A stretch of 64,000 nucleotides of DNA from Amycolatopsis sp. QT-25 (lineage in GTDB: Bacteria; Actinomycetota; Actinomycetes; Mycobacteriales; Pseudonocardiaceae). A model generated the notes under the pieces. That model was not told where the DNA came from and did not search any database. It saw only the letters and a program-made list of their open reading frames with translations. How positions within the stretch are numbered: position 1 is the first letter of the stretch; each line of letters starts with the position of its first letter. The stretch spans positions 5,456,001 to 5,520,000 of the forward strand of contig NZ_CP120210.1 of NCBI RefSeq assembly GCF_029369745.1, in the 5' to 3' direction. Positions 27,716-36,479 of this stretch are shown piece after piece. A program made the translations under genes and the position numbers.

Positions 27716-28519
27716 ATGGATGTCAGCCGAAGGAACAACGTCGTCGTCACGGGGCCCGCGGCCGGGCCGGTGGTGATGCTGGCGCACGGGTTCGGCTGTG
27801 ACCAGAACATGTGGCGCCTGGTGGCGCCGATGCTGGCCGAGCGCCATCGCGTGGTTTCCTTCGACTACGTCGGTTCGGGGCGATCGGAATGGTCCGCCTG
27901 GGACGAACGACGGTATTCGTCCTTGGCCGGTTACGCACGCGATGTGCTGGACGTCTGCGAGGAACTCGACCTGCGCGAGGTCACGTTCGTCGGGCATTCG
28001 GTGAGCGCCATGGCGGGCGTGCTCGCGGTGCAGGCCGCGCGCGACCGGTTCGCGTCGCTGGTCCTGCTCGTACCGTCGCCCCGCTACATCGACGACGGGG
28101 ACTATCGCGGTGGGTTCAGCGCCGAGGACATCGAGGAACTCTTGGAGTCGCTGGAATCCAATTACCTCGGCTGGGCTTCGGCCATGGCCCCGGTGATCAT
28201 GGGCAACCCCGATCGGCCGGAACTGGGCGAGGAGCTCACCGCCAGTTTCTGCGCCACGGACCCGGCGATCGCCAGGGTGTTCGCCCGCACGACGTTTCTC
28301 TCCGACTCACGCGCCGAGCTGGCCGGAGTGGACGTCCCGACGCTGATCCTGGACTGCACGCAGGACGTGATTTCCCCGCCGGAGGTCGGTGCCTTCGTGC
28401 AGGCGTCGATCCCGGGCAGCCGGTTGCGCACCCTCGACGCGGTCGGGCACTGCCCCCAGCTGAGCGCACCGGAAGCGACCGCCGGCGCCATCCTGGAATT
28501 CCTGGAACACCGGCATTGA
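27716..28519 (+). CDS. Alpha/beta hydrolase, RsbQ-like
   Basis: 267 residues. It starts at an ATG preceded by a purine-rich stretch. RsbQ-like features: MLAHGFGCDQNMWRLVAPML (oxyanion loop), nucleophile Ser in FVGHSVSAMAG, catalytic Asp in LDCTQDVISPP and His in AVGHCPQLSAP. In Bacillus, RsbQ makes or binds a small hydrophobic signal that activates the PAS phosphatase RsbP. Here the next gene overlaps by one base (TGATG) and is exactly such a PAS-PP2C phosphatase. This strongly supports a shared signalling role. Confidence 0.88.
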   Translation: MDVSRRNNVVVTGPAAGPVVMLAHGFGCDQNMWRLVAPMLAERHRVVSFDYVGSGRSEWSAWDERRYSSLAGYARDVLDVCEELDLREVTFVGHSVSAMAGVLAVQAARDRFASLVLLVPSPRYIDDGDYRGGFSAEDIEELLESLESNYLGWASAMAPVIMGNPDRPELGEELTASFCATDPAIARVFARTTFLSDSRAELAGVDVPTLILDCTQDVISPPEVGAFVQASIPGSRLRTLDAVGHCPQLSAPEATAGAILEFLEHRH

Positions 28520-29784
28520 TGTCCCCCAGCGGACAGTGCCCGCCACAGCAGCCCGACGACGCGGGAACGGATGTGTCCTTTTCGGCCTTGCTGGAGGACA
28601 GCGCCGAGGAGCTCTACGAGAACGCTCCCTGCGGCTATCTGTCCACCCTCATGGACGGCACGATCGCGAAGATCAACGGCACGCTGCTGGAGTGGCTGGG
28701 CTACCGGCGCGACGAGGTCGTCGGCCGGAAGCGGTTCTCCGATCTGCTCAGCGTCGGCGGGAAGCTCTACCACGAAACGCATTTCGCACCGCTGCTGCAC
28801 CTGCACGGCGAAGCGAAGGGCATCGCGCTGGAACTGCGCACCGCCGGTCGCGATCAGTTGCCGGTGCTGGTGACCTCGGTGGTGAAACGCGGCAGCGGAG
28901 GCGAGCCACTGCTGATCCGCACCACGATCTTCGACGCACGCGAACGCCGCTCCTACGAAGGGGAACTCCTGCGCGGACGCCGGATCGCCGAAGAAGCACG
29001 CAAGCACGCGGACGCCGACCGGGCACGCTTGCGGCAGGCGCTGGCGGTCCTGCAGAAGAGCTTGCTGCCCGCGGCCCTGCCGCAGATCCCGAACCTCCGG
29101 TCCGCCGCCCACTACCACACGGCCTCACCCGACCAGCTGGGCGGCGATTTCTACGACCTGTTCCCGCTCGCGGGCGGCCGGTGGGCGTTCTTTCTCGGCG
29201 ACGTCTGCGGCAAAGGCCCCGAGGCGGCGGCGGTGACCTCGCTGATCCGCTACACCCTGCGCACCACCGCGATGCACGATCCCGACCCGGTCGCCACGCT
29301 GATCACGCTGAACTCCGTGCTGTACCAGCGATACACCGGCGGTGACACCCGTTTCTGCACGACGATCTCCGGCACTCTGGAAGCCGAGGGCGACGCCGTG
29401 CGGGTGCGGCTCGCCGCGGGTGGGCACCCGCCGGCGCTCGTCATCCGCGCCGACGGTGACGCCGACTATCTCCCCACCCCGGGCGGGATGCTGATCGGCT
29501 TCCTGCCCGACCCGGTCTTCACCACGGCCGAAACGGTGCTACGCCCCGGAGACACGATGCTGCTCTACACCGACGGGCTCACCGAAGCCCGCACCGGCCA
29601 CGACCGCGCCCTCTACGGCGAAGAGGCCCTCCGCTCCCGCGCCGGTGAACTCGCACCCGTATCACCGGAAGCGCTCATCGCCGACCTCACCGACCTGCTC
29701 GACAGTTTCGGCGACGGCCTCAGCGACGACGCGGCCCTGCTCGCCCTCGGCGTCCCTCCGGGAAACCGAGAGCGAGCACACTGA
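28519..29784 (+). CDS. PAS-domain PP2C (SpoIIE-type) phosphatase, RsbP-like
   Basis: 421 residues; the ATG overlaps the TGA of the RsbQ-like gene. A PAS domain lies at about 30-150 (YLSTLMDGTIAKINGTLLEW). A short coiled linker (HADADRARLRQALAVLQKSL) leads to a SpoIIE/PP2C phosphatase with the metal motifs GGDFYDLF, FLGDVCGKGPEAA, YTDGLTEAR and SDDAALLAL. In RsbP this architecture dephosphorylates an anti-anti-sigma factor to start a stress response. No anti-sigma or STAS gene lies beside it, so the target is elsewhere. Confidence 0.9.
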   Translation: MSPSGQCPPQQPDDAGTDVSFSALLEDSAEELYENAPCGYLSTLMDGTIAKINGTLLEWLGYRRDEVVGRKRFSDLLSVGGKLYHETHFAPLLHLHGEAKGIALELRTAGRDQLPVLVTSVVKRGSGGEPLLIRTTIFDARERRSYEGELLRGRRIAEEARKHADADRARLRQALAVLQKSLLPAALPQIPNLRSAAHYHTASPDQLGGDFYDLFPLAGGRWAFFLGDVCGKGPEAAAVTSLIRYTLRTTAMHDPDPVATLITLNSVLYQRYTGGDTRFCTTISGTLEAEGDAVRVRLAAGGHPPALVIRADGDADYLPTPGGMLIGFLPDPVFTTAETVLRPGDTMLLYTDGLTEARTGHDRALYGEEALRSRAGELAPVSPEALIADLTDLLDSFGDGLSDDAALLALGVPPGNRERAH

Positions 29785-29893
29785 CCGTCTTACTCGCTCC
29801 GCCGACGGCACGAGGGCCCCGTCAGCGGCTGCGACCTCTCCTCGGCTTTCACCGGCGACGCGGTGCTGCTCCGGCTTCGCCTGGGCGGAGCGC

Positions 29894-29916
29894 GGAGCCC
29901 AGGGGCCCTGGGCTCC
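29894..29916. terminator. Hairpin between convergent genes
   Basis: Perfect 10-bp arms (29894-29903 and 29907-29916) with a 3-nt loop, between the RsbP-like gene and the convergent MLLE-like gene. It could stop transcription from both sides. Confidence 0.55.
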
Positions 29917-29925
29917 CTCGACGTG

Positions 29926-30216
29926 TCACTCCACCTGACCGAGGTCCTCGCGTCGAACGTCCTGGCGTGCGAGTTCGGTCGTCACTTCGTCGATCTTCCG
30001 TTCGAGGCGCGCATCGTCCGCGAGCAAGGCGCGCACCTCGTCGTCGTCCAGTTTCAGGAGTGCTTTCGTGACGTGCCCGGCGAGGATGGGCTGGTGTTCC
30101 TGCACCAGCGGCAGCAGCGCCAGGCCCAGCCGCGCCTTTCGCTGCTCCGGGGTCAGCTCGGCGAGCGCTGCGGCGGACACGTCTTCCCGGTCGTCGGAAG
30201 GCATGCGGATGCTCAC
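29926..30216 (-). CDS. Small protein resembling the MLLE (PABC) domain
   Basis: 96 residues from GTG, overlapping the surE stop as GTGA. Residues 18-80 are predicted helical and resemble the C-terminal MLLE domain of eukaryotic poly(A)-binding protein. Features: TPEQRKARLGLALLPLVQEH (family: LGxxLxPLIQ), PILAGHVTKALLKLDDDEV (family: PxLAGKITGMLLEIDNSEL), then LLADDARLERKIDEV (family: MLExPExLxxKVDEA). Hydrophobic positions and the LAG, LL and DE residues match. It is the last gene of a pfkB-surE operon. The resemblance is judged by eye; a convergent helical bundle is possible. Confidence 0.7.
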   Translation of the reverse strand: MSIRMPSDDREDVSAAALAELTPEQRKARLGLALLPLVQEHQPILAGHVTKALLKLDDDEVRALLADDARLERKIDEVTTELARQDVRREDLGQVE

Positions 30217-30953
30217 CAAGCCAGGCCGGGGTCTTCGGCGACCGAGTTCAGCGCGGTCACCGTCGCGTGGCCTTCACTCAGCAGCCGGGCGTCGCTGCCC
30301 GGTGACAACTCACCCTCGCCCGTGACGGCGGTGAGGGTGAACGTGTCGTCCTCGTCGTTCTGGACGTGACTGCGCACCGCACCGAATTCGGCCAGCCCGG
30401 TGCGCTTCGGCGGCCCCACCTCGGCGAGATCGGGCACATTGAGGTTCAGGACCGTGCCGGCGGGCAGTTCCGTGAGCCTGTCGAACAGCGTCGCGGCGAC
30501 ACCGACGGCGGTGTCCCAGTGGGGTCGCGGCCCGGGCGCCAATCCCACGTCGAGGGACACCGCGAGCGCCCTGGCACCGTTGATCGAGGCGGTCAGCGCC
30601 GCACCGACCGTGCCGGAGTGCAGGATCGCGCGCCCGACGTTCGCCCCGTGGTTCACCCCGGACAGCACGATCTCCGGTGGCTCGCCGAACCTTCCCTGCG
30701 CGGCGGCCAAGGCGATCAGCCCGGGGTGCGCGGCGACGGCGAACGCCGGGACCTCGGGGAGGCCGGGCAGTTCCCGTCGTTCGACCGCGACCCGCCCCCC
30801 TTCCCCTGCTCCGGTCAGGCCCGCGCTGGTGCCGCTGGCCTCCGCCGCGGGTGCGGCGACCACCACGGTCCAGCCGTGGTCCGCGGCGCCGCGGGCCAGC
30901 GCCGCCAAACCCGGCGAGTCGATACCGTCGTCATTGGTGATCAGGGCACGCAT
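30213..30953 (-). CDS. surE: SurE 5'/3'-nucleotidase
   Basis: 246 residues, with the ATG overlapping the PfkB stop by one base. It has the SurE metal motif ALITNDDGIDSPG at the N-terminus and SGVNHGANVGRAILHSGTVG in the middle, typical of the nucleoside-monophosphate phosphatase family. TVLNLNVPDL is a conserved late strand. SurE removes phosphate from nucleoside monophosphates and short oligonucleotides, usually in stress or stationary phase. It is cotranscribed with the kinase upstream and the MLLE-like gene downstream. Confidence 0.92.
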   Translation of the reverse strand: MRALITNDDGIDSPGLAALARGAADHGWTVVVAAPAAEASGTSAGLTGAGEGGRVAVERRELPGLPEVPAFAVAAHPGLIALAAAQGRFGEPPEIVLSGVNHGANVGRAILHSGTVGAALTASINGARALAVSLDVGLAPGPRPHWDTAVGVAATLFDRLTELPAGTVLNLNVPDLAEVGPPKRTGLAEFGAVRSHVQNDEDDTFTLTAVTGEGELSPGSDARLLSEGHATVTALNSVAEDPGLAW

Positions 30954-31876
30954 CAGGAGGCCTCCCACGGTTTCAGGCGTACTCGTCCCATGAGTTCCCG
31001 CACGGCGCCGTCGCTACCCGAACCGAGACCGTGTCGTGTCACATTGATCGCGCCCGCCGCGGCCCCGAGCTTCACCGCGTCCTCCAGTGACCGGCCTTGC
31101 GCGAGACCGACCGCCAGCCCCGCGGTCATCGAATCCCCGCCGCCGCGGGTGTCGACCGGGCTCAGGTCCGGCGATTCCACCAGCACCAGCTTTCCTTCCA
31201 GGTAAGCGAGCGTCTCCTCGGCCGCGCGGGACACGACGACCGCTCGGGCACCACCCGACGCCAGCTCACGGCAACCGTCCGCCAGATCGGCCAGCGAATC
31301 CGACTTGGCCAGCCCGTCCTCGACCATCTCTTCGTGACTGACCTTGATCACCGCCGGATCGCCCGCCAGCGCACAGGCGAGTCGTTCCCCGGACAGGTCC
31401 ACCACGACCGGCGTACCCTGCGTGCCCAGATCCCGGGCAAGCCGCTCGTACATCGAATGCGGCACCGGCACGTCGTCCTCGTCCGGCCCGCTCAGGGTGG
31501 CGACGTCCGCGCGCAACCCCTGGACCAGGGTCAACTCGTACAGATCGTCGAGTTCGTGCCGGGTCAACGCGTCCGCGGGCATCCGCACCATCTCGTCACG
31601 ACGGCCGTCCCGCCGATCGTGTACGTAGGCGCCGTTGCGTGCGGCGACTTCGCGGACCTCGGCATCGACACCGATCAGATGCCGCAGCACCTGTCCGGTT
31701 TCCCCGCCGAGCGCACAGCACAACACCGCCCGCGCGCCGAGCGCCTCGATCATCCGCGACTGCCACACCCCCTGTCCGCCCGCGTGCACGTGGACGTCGG
31801 GCGCCCCGTCCAGCTCTTCCACCGTCACCGTCAGCTGTGGAGACGGCGCGAACACCGCCACTCGACCCTCAGTCAT
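30953..31876 (-). CDS. PfkB-family carbohydrate kinase
   Basis: 307 residues. It resembles 1-phosphofructokinase-type PfkB kinases: VTVEELDGAPDVHVHAGGQG near the N-terminus, and the C-terminal nucleotide/anion loop SPVDTRGGGDSMTAGLAVGL with the catalytic Asp. The family usually has GAGD at this loop; GGGD is a mild variation. It is first in a three-gene coupled operon with surE and the MLLE-like gene. The substrate sugar or nucleoside is unknown. Confidence 0.85.
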   Translation of the reverse strand: MTEGRVAVFAPSPQLTVTVEELDGAPDVHVHAGGQGVWQSRMIEALGARAVLCCALGGETGQVLRHLIGVDAEVREVAARNGAYVHDRRDGRRDEMVRMPADALTRHELDDLYELTLVQGLRADVATLSGPDEDDVPVPHSMYERLARDLGTQGTPVVVDLSGERLACALAGDPAVIKVSHEEMVEDGLAKSDSLADLADGCRELASGGARAVVVSRAAEETLAYLEGKLVLVESPDLSPVDTRGGGDSMTAGLAVGLAQGRSLEDAVKLGAAAGAINVTRHGLGSGSDGAVRELMGRVRLKPWEAS

Positions 31877-31999
31877 ACCGGGGTTTACCCGTTTTGCCGG
31901 ATTTCACTCGTCGGTGTCCGGCGGAGCAAGCCCGGAACCACGGGAACTGTGCGGAAATTACCCGCAGACCGGCACCGGACGATCTGCTTGGCTGACCCG

Positions 32000-32239
32000 G
32001 TGCTGAAGAAACTTTTCGCCGCCACGGCGATCACCGTCCTGTCGATCACCGTCACCACGCCCGCGCAAGCCGCGCCCGCGTACTACCAGCAGACCGTCAC
32101 CGGGTCCACCCTCGCCGAGTGCAACGCGGCGGGCTCCCAGCTCGCCCAGCAGAAACGCGCCCAGGGCTATCTCGTCACCTGGACCGGCTGCGGCCACCAG
32201 CGCTTCGGCTACGTCGGCTTGGTCAGCTGGTCGGACTGA
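32000..32239 (+). CDS. Small secreted protein with two cysteines
   Basis: 79 residues from GTG. A signal peptide (KKLFAATAITVLSITVTTPA, then QAAPA) leaves a mature peptide of roughly 52 residues with two Cys (TLAECNAAG, WTGCGHQR), probably a disulfide. No family is recognised. Its last 17 bases overlap the end of the convergent methyltransferase gene. Confidence 0.75.
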   Translation: MLKKLFAATAITVLSITVTTPAQAAPAYYQQTVTGSTLAECNAAGSQLAQQKRAQGYLVTWTGCGHQRFGYVGLVSWSD

Positions 32240-32993
32240 GCCCGGAGGGCAGGCGCAGCGCCGCCAGCACGTAGTCGTCGCCGAACTGCCACACCGGGGC
32301 CGCTTCCGCGAAGCCCGCCTCCCCGAGCAGTCTGGTGTGCTCCTGCGGGCTGAGCCGGTTGCCGTAGCCGGTCGAGATGCCCCGCAACTCGTCGGCCGTG
32401 AACCGCTCACGCAGCGCGGGATCGGCCGCGACCGCGGCCCACCAGCTTTTCCAGTCCTCGTGGGTCCCGACTCCGGCCCGCGCGGCACGGCGGTTCTTGA
32501 CCATTTCGGTGAGGTCGCGGATGCCGGGTCGCGGGTCGTGGAAATGGTCGCCGTTGACGAGCGCTCCGCCCGGCCTCAGCGCGACGGCGAGGTCGCGATA
32601 GACCTCGGCGAGCCGTTCGGGACGCAGCCAATGCAGCGCGGTGGTCGAGACCGCGGCGTCGATCGGCCGCCACCCCAGCCGGCCGGGCTCGGCGAGATCG
32701 GCTCGGACGTACTCGATGTCCGCGTGCTCGGGCCGGGTGGCCTCGGCGAGGGCGAGCAGGAACGGATCGTTGTCGATGCCGACGACTCGCGCTCGCGGAA
32801 GCCGCCGGGCGAGCCTGGTGGCCAGCGATCCGGGGCCACAGCCGAGGTCGAGCACCAGCGGCTCGGCGACGTCACGGCAGATGTGCTCGACGACGTCGAT
32901 CAGGACGGCGAAGCGTTCTTCGCGGTCGGCGACGTAGCGTTCCTGCTGGACGTCCCATCGTCGCACCCAGCCTGCCGCGAGTTCCCGGTCCAC
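32223..32993 (-). CDS. Class I SAM-dependent methyltransferase
   Basis: 256 residues. SAM-binding motif I is VLDLGCGPGSLATRLARRL, followed by VVGIDNDP (acidic ribose-binding residue), VRADLAEPG and VSTTALHWL. The fold is that of trans-aconitate/ubiquinone-type small-molecule methyltransferases. The substrate is unknown. It stands alone and is divergent from the riboswitch-controlled operon. Confidence 0.85.
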   Translation of the reverse strand: MDRELAAGWVRRWDVQQERYVADREERFAVLIDVVEHICRDVAEPLVLDLGCGPGSLATRLARRLPRARVVGIDNDPFLLALAEATRPEHADIEYVRADLAEPGRLGWRPIDAAVSTTALHWLRPERLAEVYRDLAVALRPGGALVNGDHFHDPRPGIRDLTEMVKNRRAARAGVGTHEDWKSWWAAVAADPALRERFTADELRGISTGYGNRLSPQEHTRLLGEAGFAEAAPVWQFGDDYVLAALRLPSGLSPTS

Positions 32994-33054
32994 CGCGCTC
33001 CCCTCGTGATCTTCATCCTGTCTAGCACACCTCGGTCATGGGTTACCGTGTGCG

Positions 33055-33245
33055 GCACAACGCAAGAAAGCGCCCGTCGGGGGAAGCCGGTGCGAATCCG
33101 GCGCTGACCCGCAACCGTGAACGGCCTGTGCCGTGAGCCGGACTGCCCGCCGAGTGCTGCCCACCCCCACTGTCGTGGAGTACGGAGCGGGGTCCCGTTC
33201 ACGTGCGGCCACGCGCCCGGGACAGTGCTCGATGTCCCGGAGGTC
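33055..33245 (+). ncRNA. Cobalamin riboswitch with SD-sequestering hairpin
   Basis: The conserved cobalamin core is clear at about 33065-33160: GGGAAGCCGGTGCGAATCCG, GCGCTGACCCGCAACCGT and later GAGCCGGACTGCCCGC. Downstream, CCGGGACA (33217-33224) can pair with TGTCCCGG (33233-33240), whose end overlaps the Shine-Dalgarno GGAGG (33239-33243) of the first gene. This suggests translational shut-off when B12 is bound. The outer boundaries are approximate. Confidence 0.88.
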
Positions 33246-33248
33246 CCT

Positions 33249-34757
33249 ATGACGCGTCATCCGCTCACTCGTCGGCGCCTGCTCACCCTGGCCGCACTCG
33301 CGCCCTTGGCCGCCTGCGGCACCGCGCCGTCGGACACGGGCAGGCTGAGGGTCGCGTTCGCCGCGGGCGGGTCGAAGGAATCCCTGGATCCGTCCCAGGT
33401 CTCGCTTTTCGTCGACCAGGCGCGGGCCAAGGCGCTGTTCGACACGCTCGTCGCCTACAACGCCGACACCTCGTTGCGTCCGCGACTGGCCGAGTCCTGG
33501 GAAAGCGACGCCTCCGGCACGCGCTGGCGGATCAGGCTGCGGCGGGCGGCCTTCCACGACGGGCGCCCGGTCACCGCGGACGACGTGCTCCACAGCTTCC
33601 GGCGGATCGCCGATCCCGCACTGGCTTCCTCGTCCCGGCAATACTTCGCGAAGGTGGACTTCGCCCGCAGCAAGGCGGTGTCGCCCACCGAACTCGCACT
33701 GACGCTGACCGCTCCCGACTTCGAATTCCCGTCGGGGTGGGGCGCGCCGGGTGCGGAGATCGTGCCCGCCGGGACGACGGACTTCACGGCACCGATCGGA
33801 TCCGGCCCGTTCCGCTTCGTCTCGTTCACTCCCGGTGGCCCGGCGGTGTTCCGCAAGAACGAGTCCTATTGGGACGGCGCGCCGGGCATCGACGAGCTGG
33901 AATTCGTCCCGGTCAACGACGAAACCGCGCGCGTCAACGCCTTGCTGTCCGGGCAGGTCGACTACGCCCACGATCTGGCGGCCGGCACCGCCGCCCGGCT
34001 GACCGGCGACGCGCGCGTCTCGCTGCTCGAAGCCAAGGGAACGACCATGCAGGGCTTGATCCTGCGCCTGACACAGCCGCCGTTCACCGACGCGAGGTTG
34101 CTGCGCGCCGTACTGTCCGGAGTGGACAGAGAGGCGCTGAACCGCGTCGCCTTGGCCGGTCGCGGCGAGATCGGCAACGACCTGTTCGGCAAGGGACTCC
34201 GCGGGTACGCCGCCGGGATCCCCCAACGCCGGCGCGACGGGGAACTGGCCAGGGCGCTCGTGCGGGAGGCAGGAGCCGAGGGGCTCGCCTTCGCCCTCGA
34301 AACCAGCGACGTCGACCCGGGTTTCGCCACCGCGGCCACACTGATTTCCCAGCAGCTCAAGGAAATCGGACTCGACGTCACGCCGAACACGCGCGCGTCG
34401 AGCACTTACTTCGGTGAGATCAAGACCAAGGGCGTCGCCGCGCTCACCCGCACGGCCACCCTGCCGGTGGCGACGTTCCTCGACCAGCGCTTCCGCACCG
34501 GCGGCTCCAACAACGTCAACGGGTTCGCCTCACCGGAGTTCGACGCCCTCCTGGACCGTGCCGCGGCCACCGCGGACGAATCCGCCAGGCTGGCGCTGTT
34601 CGGCGACGCCCAGCGGATCGTGCACGACTCCGGCGGTCTGCTCGCCTGGGGGTTCAGCACCTGGACGATCGCCGTGTCGAAGCGGGTTTCCGGATTGGTG
34701 ACCGCGCCGCCGAACACCTTCGACTGGGCGAGGTTCGACCGCGCCCGGCTGTCCTGA
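33249..34757 (+). CDS. ABC transporter substrate-binding lipoprotein (SBP_bac_5)
   Basis: 502 residues; ATG preceded by GGAGG inside the riboswitch platform. The N-terminus has a twin-arginine-like TRRRLL and a lipobox (LAPLAAC), so it is a lipidated surface protein. The rest follows the peptide/nickel-binding family 5 pattern: SLRPRLAESWESDASGTRWR, FHDGRPVTADDVLHSF, FRKNESYWDG. It is first of four genes of one importer. Family 5 proteins bind peptides, nickel chelates or other small ligands. B12 control points to cobalt or a corrinoid-related ligand, which is inference. Confidence 0.9.
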   Translation: MTRHPLTRRRLLTLAALAPLAACGTAPSDTGRLRVAFAAGGSKESLDPSQVSLFVDQARAKALFDTLVAYNADTSLRPRLAESWESDASGTRWRIRLRRAAFHDGRPVTADDVLHSFRRIADPALASSSRQYFAKVDFARSKAVSPTELALTLTAPDFEFPSGWGAPGAEIVPAGTTDFTAPIGSGPFRFVSFTPGGPAVFRKNESYWDGAPGIDELEFVPVNDETARVNALLSGQVDYAHDLAAGTAARLTGDARVSLLEAKGTTMQGLILRLTQPPFTDARLLRAVLSGVDREALNRVALAGRGEIGNDLFGKGLRGYAAGIPQRRRDGELARALVREAGAEGLAFALETSDVDPGFATAATLISQQLKEIGLDVTPNTRASSTYFGEIKTKGVAALTRTATLPVATFLDQRFRTGGSNNVNGFASPEFDALLDRAAATADESARLALFGDAQRIVHDSGGLLAWGFSTWTIAVSKRVSGLVTAPPNTFDWARFDRARLS

Positions 34758-34758
34758 C

Positions 34759-35700
34759 GTGCCGGGTCACACCGTGCGCCGGCTGGGGTTCGCCGTGCTG
34801 CAGGCGATGGTCGTGCTGGTCGCGACGTTCGCCGTGACCGCGTTGCTCCCCGGCGACGCGGCCTCGGTCGTGCTCGGCGAACAGGCCACCGACGAGCAGG
34901 TGGCGACCGTCCGCCAACGACTCGGTCTCGACCAGCCGCTCCTCGACCGGTTCGGGAACTGGTTTTCGGGACTGGTCACCGGCGATCTCGGCCGGTCGCT
35001 CGTGACCGGTGCCCCGGTGACCGACGAGATCGCCCGCCGCTGCGCCGCCACCGCGGTGCTCGCCGGGGTGACCCTGCTCGTGCTCGTACCCCTCGCGCTG
35101 GGCATCGGGGTGACCTGCGGCCTGCGTGAAGGGTCGCGGATCGACCGGGCACTCAACGCCGTCACGCTGTTCCTGCACTCGATCCCGGAGTTCGTCCTCG
35201 GCCTGCTGCTGGTCGCGGGATTCGCCGTCTACACCGGGTTGCTTCCGGCCACCGCCGCCGGAACGGACTTCACCGCGCGTCCCGCGGCGCTCGTACTGCC
35301 GGTGATCGTGCTCGTCGGCAGGCAACTGTGCGACGTCGCCCGGCAGCTCCGGATCGGGATCGCCGAGCGGACGCGGGGACCGGTGGCCGAGCATCTGCGC
35401 CTGCTCGGCCTGCCTGAACGCACCGTGGTGCTGCGGCATCTCCTGCCCGCCGCCGCGGCGCCGGCCGTACAGCAACTCGCCCGCGCCGTCGAAGGGCTGC
35501 TGACCGGCACGGTGATCGTCGAGTCCCTGTTCGCGATCACCGGCCTCGGCACGGGTTTCGTCGAAGCCGTGCAGAACCGGGACATCCCGCAGGTGCAGGG
35601 ATACGTGCTGGTGTTCGCCGGGGTGGTCGTGCTCGGGAACCTCGTCGCCGACCTCGTCGCGCACCGGCTGACCCCACGCCGGGAGCTGGTCACGTGGTGA
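34759..35700 (+). CDS. ABC transporter permease (DppB/NikB type)
   Basis: 313 residues from GTG, one base after the binding-protein stop. About six transmembrane helices. Family features: VTALLPGDAASVVLGEQATD with the usual RQRLGLDQPLLDRF, and the EAA cytoplasmic loop region around AEHLRLLGLPERTVVLRHLL. It pairs with the next permease to form the channel. Confidence 0.9.
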   Translation: MPGHTVRRLGFAVLQAMVVLVATFAVTALLPGDAASVVLGEQATDEQVATVRQRLGLDQPLLDRFGNWFSGLVTGDLGRSLVTGAPVTDEIARRCAATAVLAGVTLLVLVPLALGIGVTCGLREGSRIDRALNAVTLFLHSIPEFVLGLLLVAGFAVYTGLLPATAAGTDFTARPAALVLPVIVLVGRQLCDVARQLRIGIAERTRGPVAEHLRLLGLPERTVVLRHLLPAAAAPAVQQLARAVEGLLTGTVIVESLFAITGLGTGFVEAVQNRDIPQVQGYVLVFAGVVVLGNLVADLVAHRLTPRRELVTW

Positions 35701-36479
35701 GCAGGGCCCTCGGCTGGTCGCTGCTCGCGGTGCCGCTCCTGCTCGCGGTGGCCGGACCGGTCGTCGCGGGCCCCGTGGTGACCGTCGGGGCACCGTGGCG
35801 GGCACCGGACGCCGCCCATCCGCTCGGCACCGACGTCCTCGGCCGCGACACGCTCACCGTGATCCTCGCGGGTGGTCTTCCCGTGATCGGCATGACGGTC
35901 GCCGCGCTCCTGCTCGCCTACCTCGCCGGGGTGCCGCTCGGGCTCGTCGCGGCCGGACGCGGACGGCTGGCCGACGAGACCGTGATGCGCTCACTCGACC
36001 TCGTGCTGGCTTTCCCCGCACTGCTGGTCCTCATGGTGCTCGCCGCGACCGGACACCGCGGGCCCGGCGTGCTCGTCCCCGCCGTCGCCGTCCTCCAGCT
36101 ACCGGCGATCACCCGCGTGGTGCGGGCCGCGGCTCTGGCGCCAGGCTGCCGGACCGCCGTGGAAGCCCTGACCCTGCAAGGACATTCGTGGTCGCGGATC
36201 CACTTCGGCTACGTCGCCCGGCACGTCGCCGGTCCGGTCGCGACCGACGCCGGCACCCGGCTCGGCGTAGTGCTCTACCTGCTGGCATCGGCGAACTTCC
36301 TGGGACTCGGCCTGCCCGCCGACTCCCCGGACTGGGCCGTGGTCATCGAACGCAACAGCGAAGCCCTCTACACCGCCCCCGCGGTGGTCCTGGTGCCCGC
36401 CGCGCTGCTGATGGCCCTGTGTGTCGGCACCAACCTCGTCACCGACCGGCTGCTCGCCGCCCGGCGGATGATCCCGTGA
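35697..36479 (+). CDS. ABC transporter permease (DppC/NikC type)
   Basis: 260 residues; the GTG overlaps the preceding TGA (GTGA), and a GTG three bases earlier is also possible. It has HPLGTDVLGRDTLTVILAGG, the classic DppC entry motif, and the EAA-like loop AVEALTLQGHSWSRIHFGYV. About five or six helices. It is coupled to the ATPase gene by another GTGA overlap. Confidence 0.9.
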   Translation: MSRALGWSLLAVPLLLAVAGPVVAGPVVTVGAPWRAPDAAHPLGTDVLGRDTLTVILAGGLPVIGMTVAALLLAYLAGVPLGLVAAGRGRLADETVMRSLDLVLAFPALLVLMVLAATGHRGPGVLVPAVAVLQLPAITRVVRAAALAPGCRTAVEALTLQGHSWSRIHFGYVARHVAGPVATDAGTRLGVVLYLLASANFLGLGLPADSPDWAVVIERNSEALYTAPAVVLVPAALLMALCVGTNLVTDRLLAARRMIP

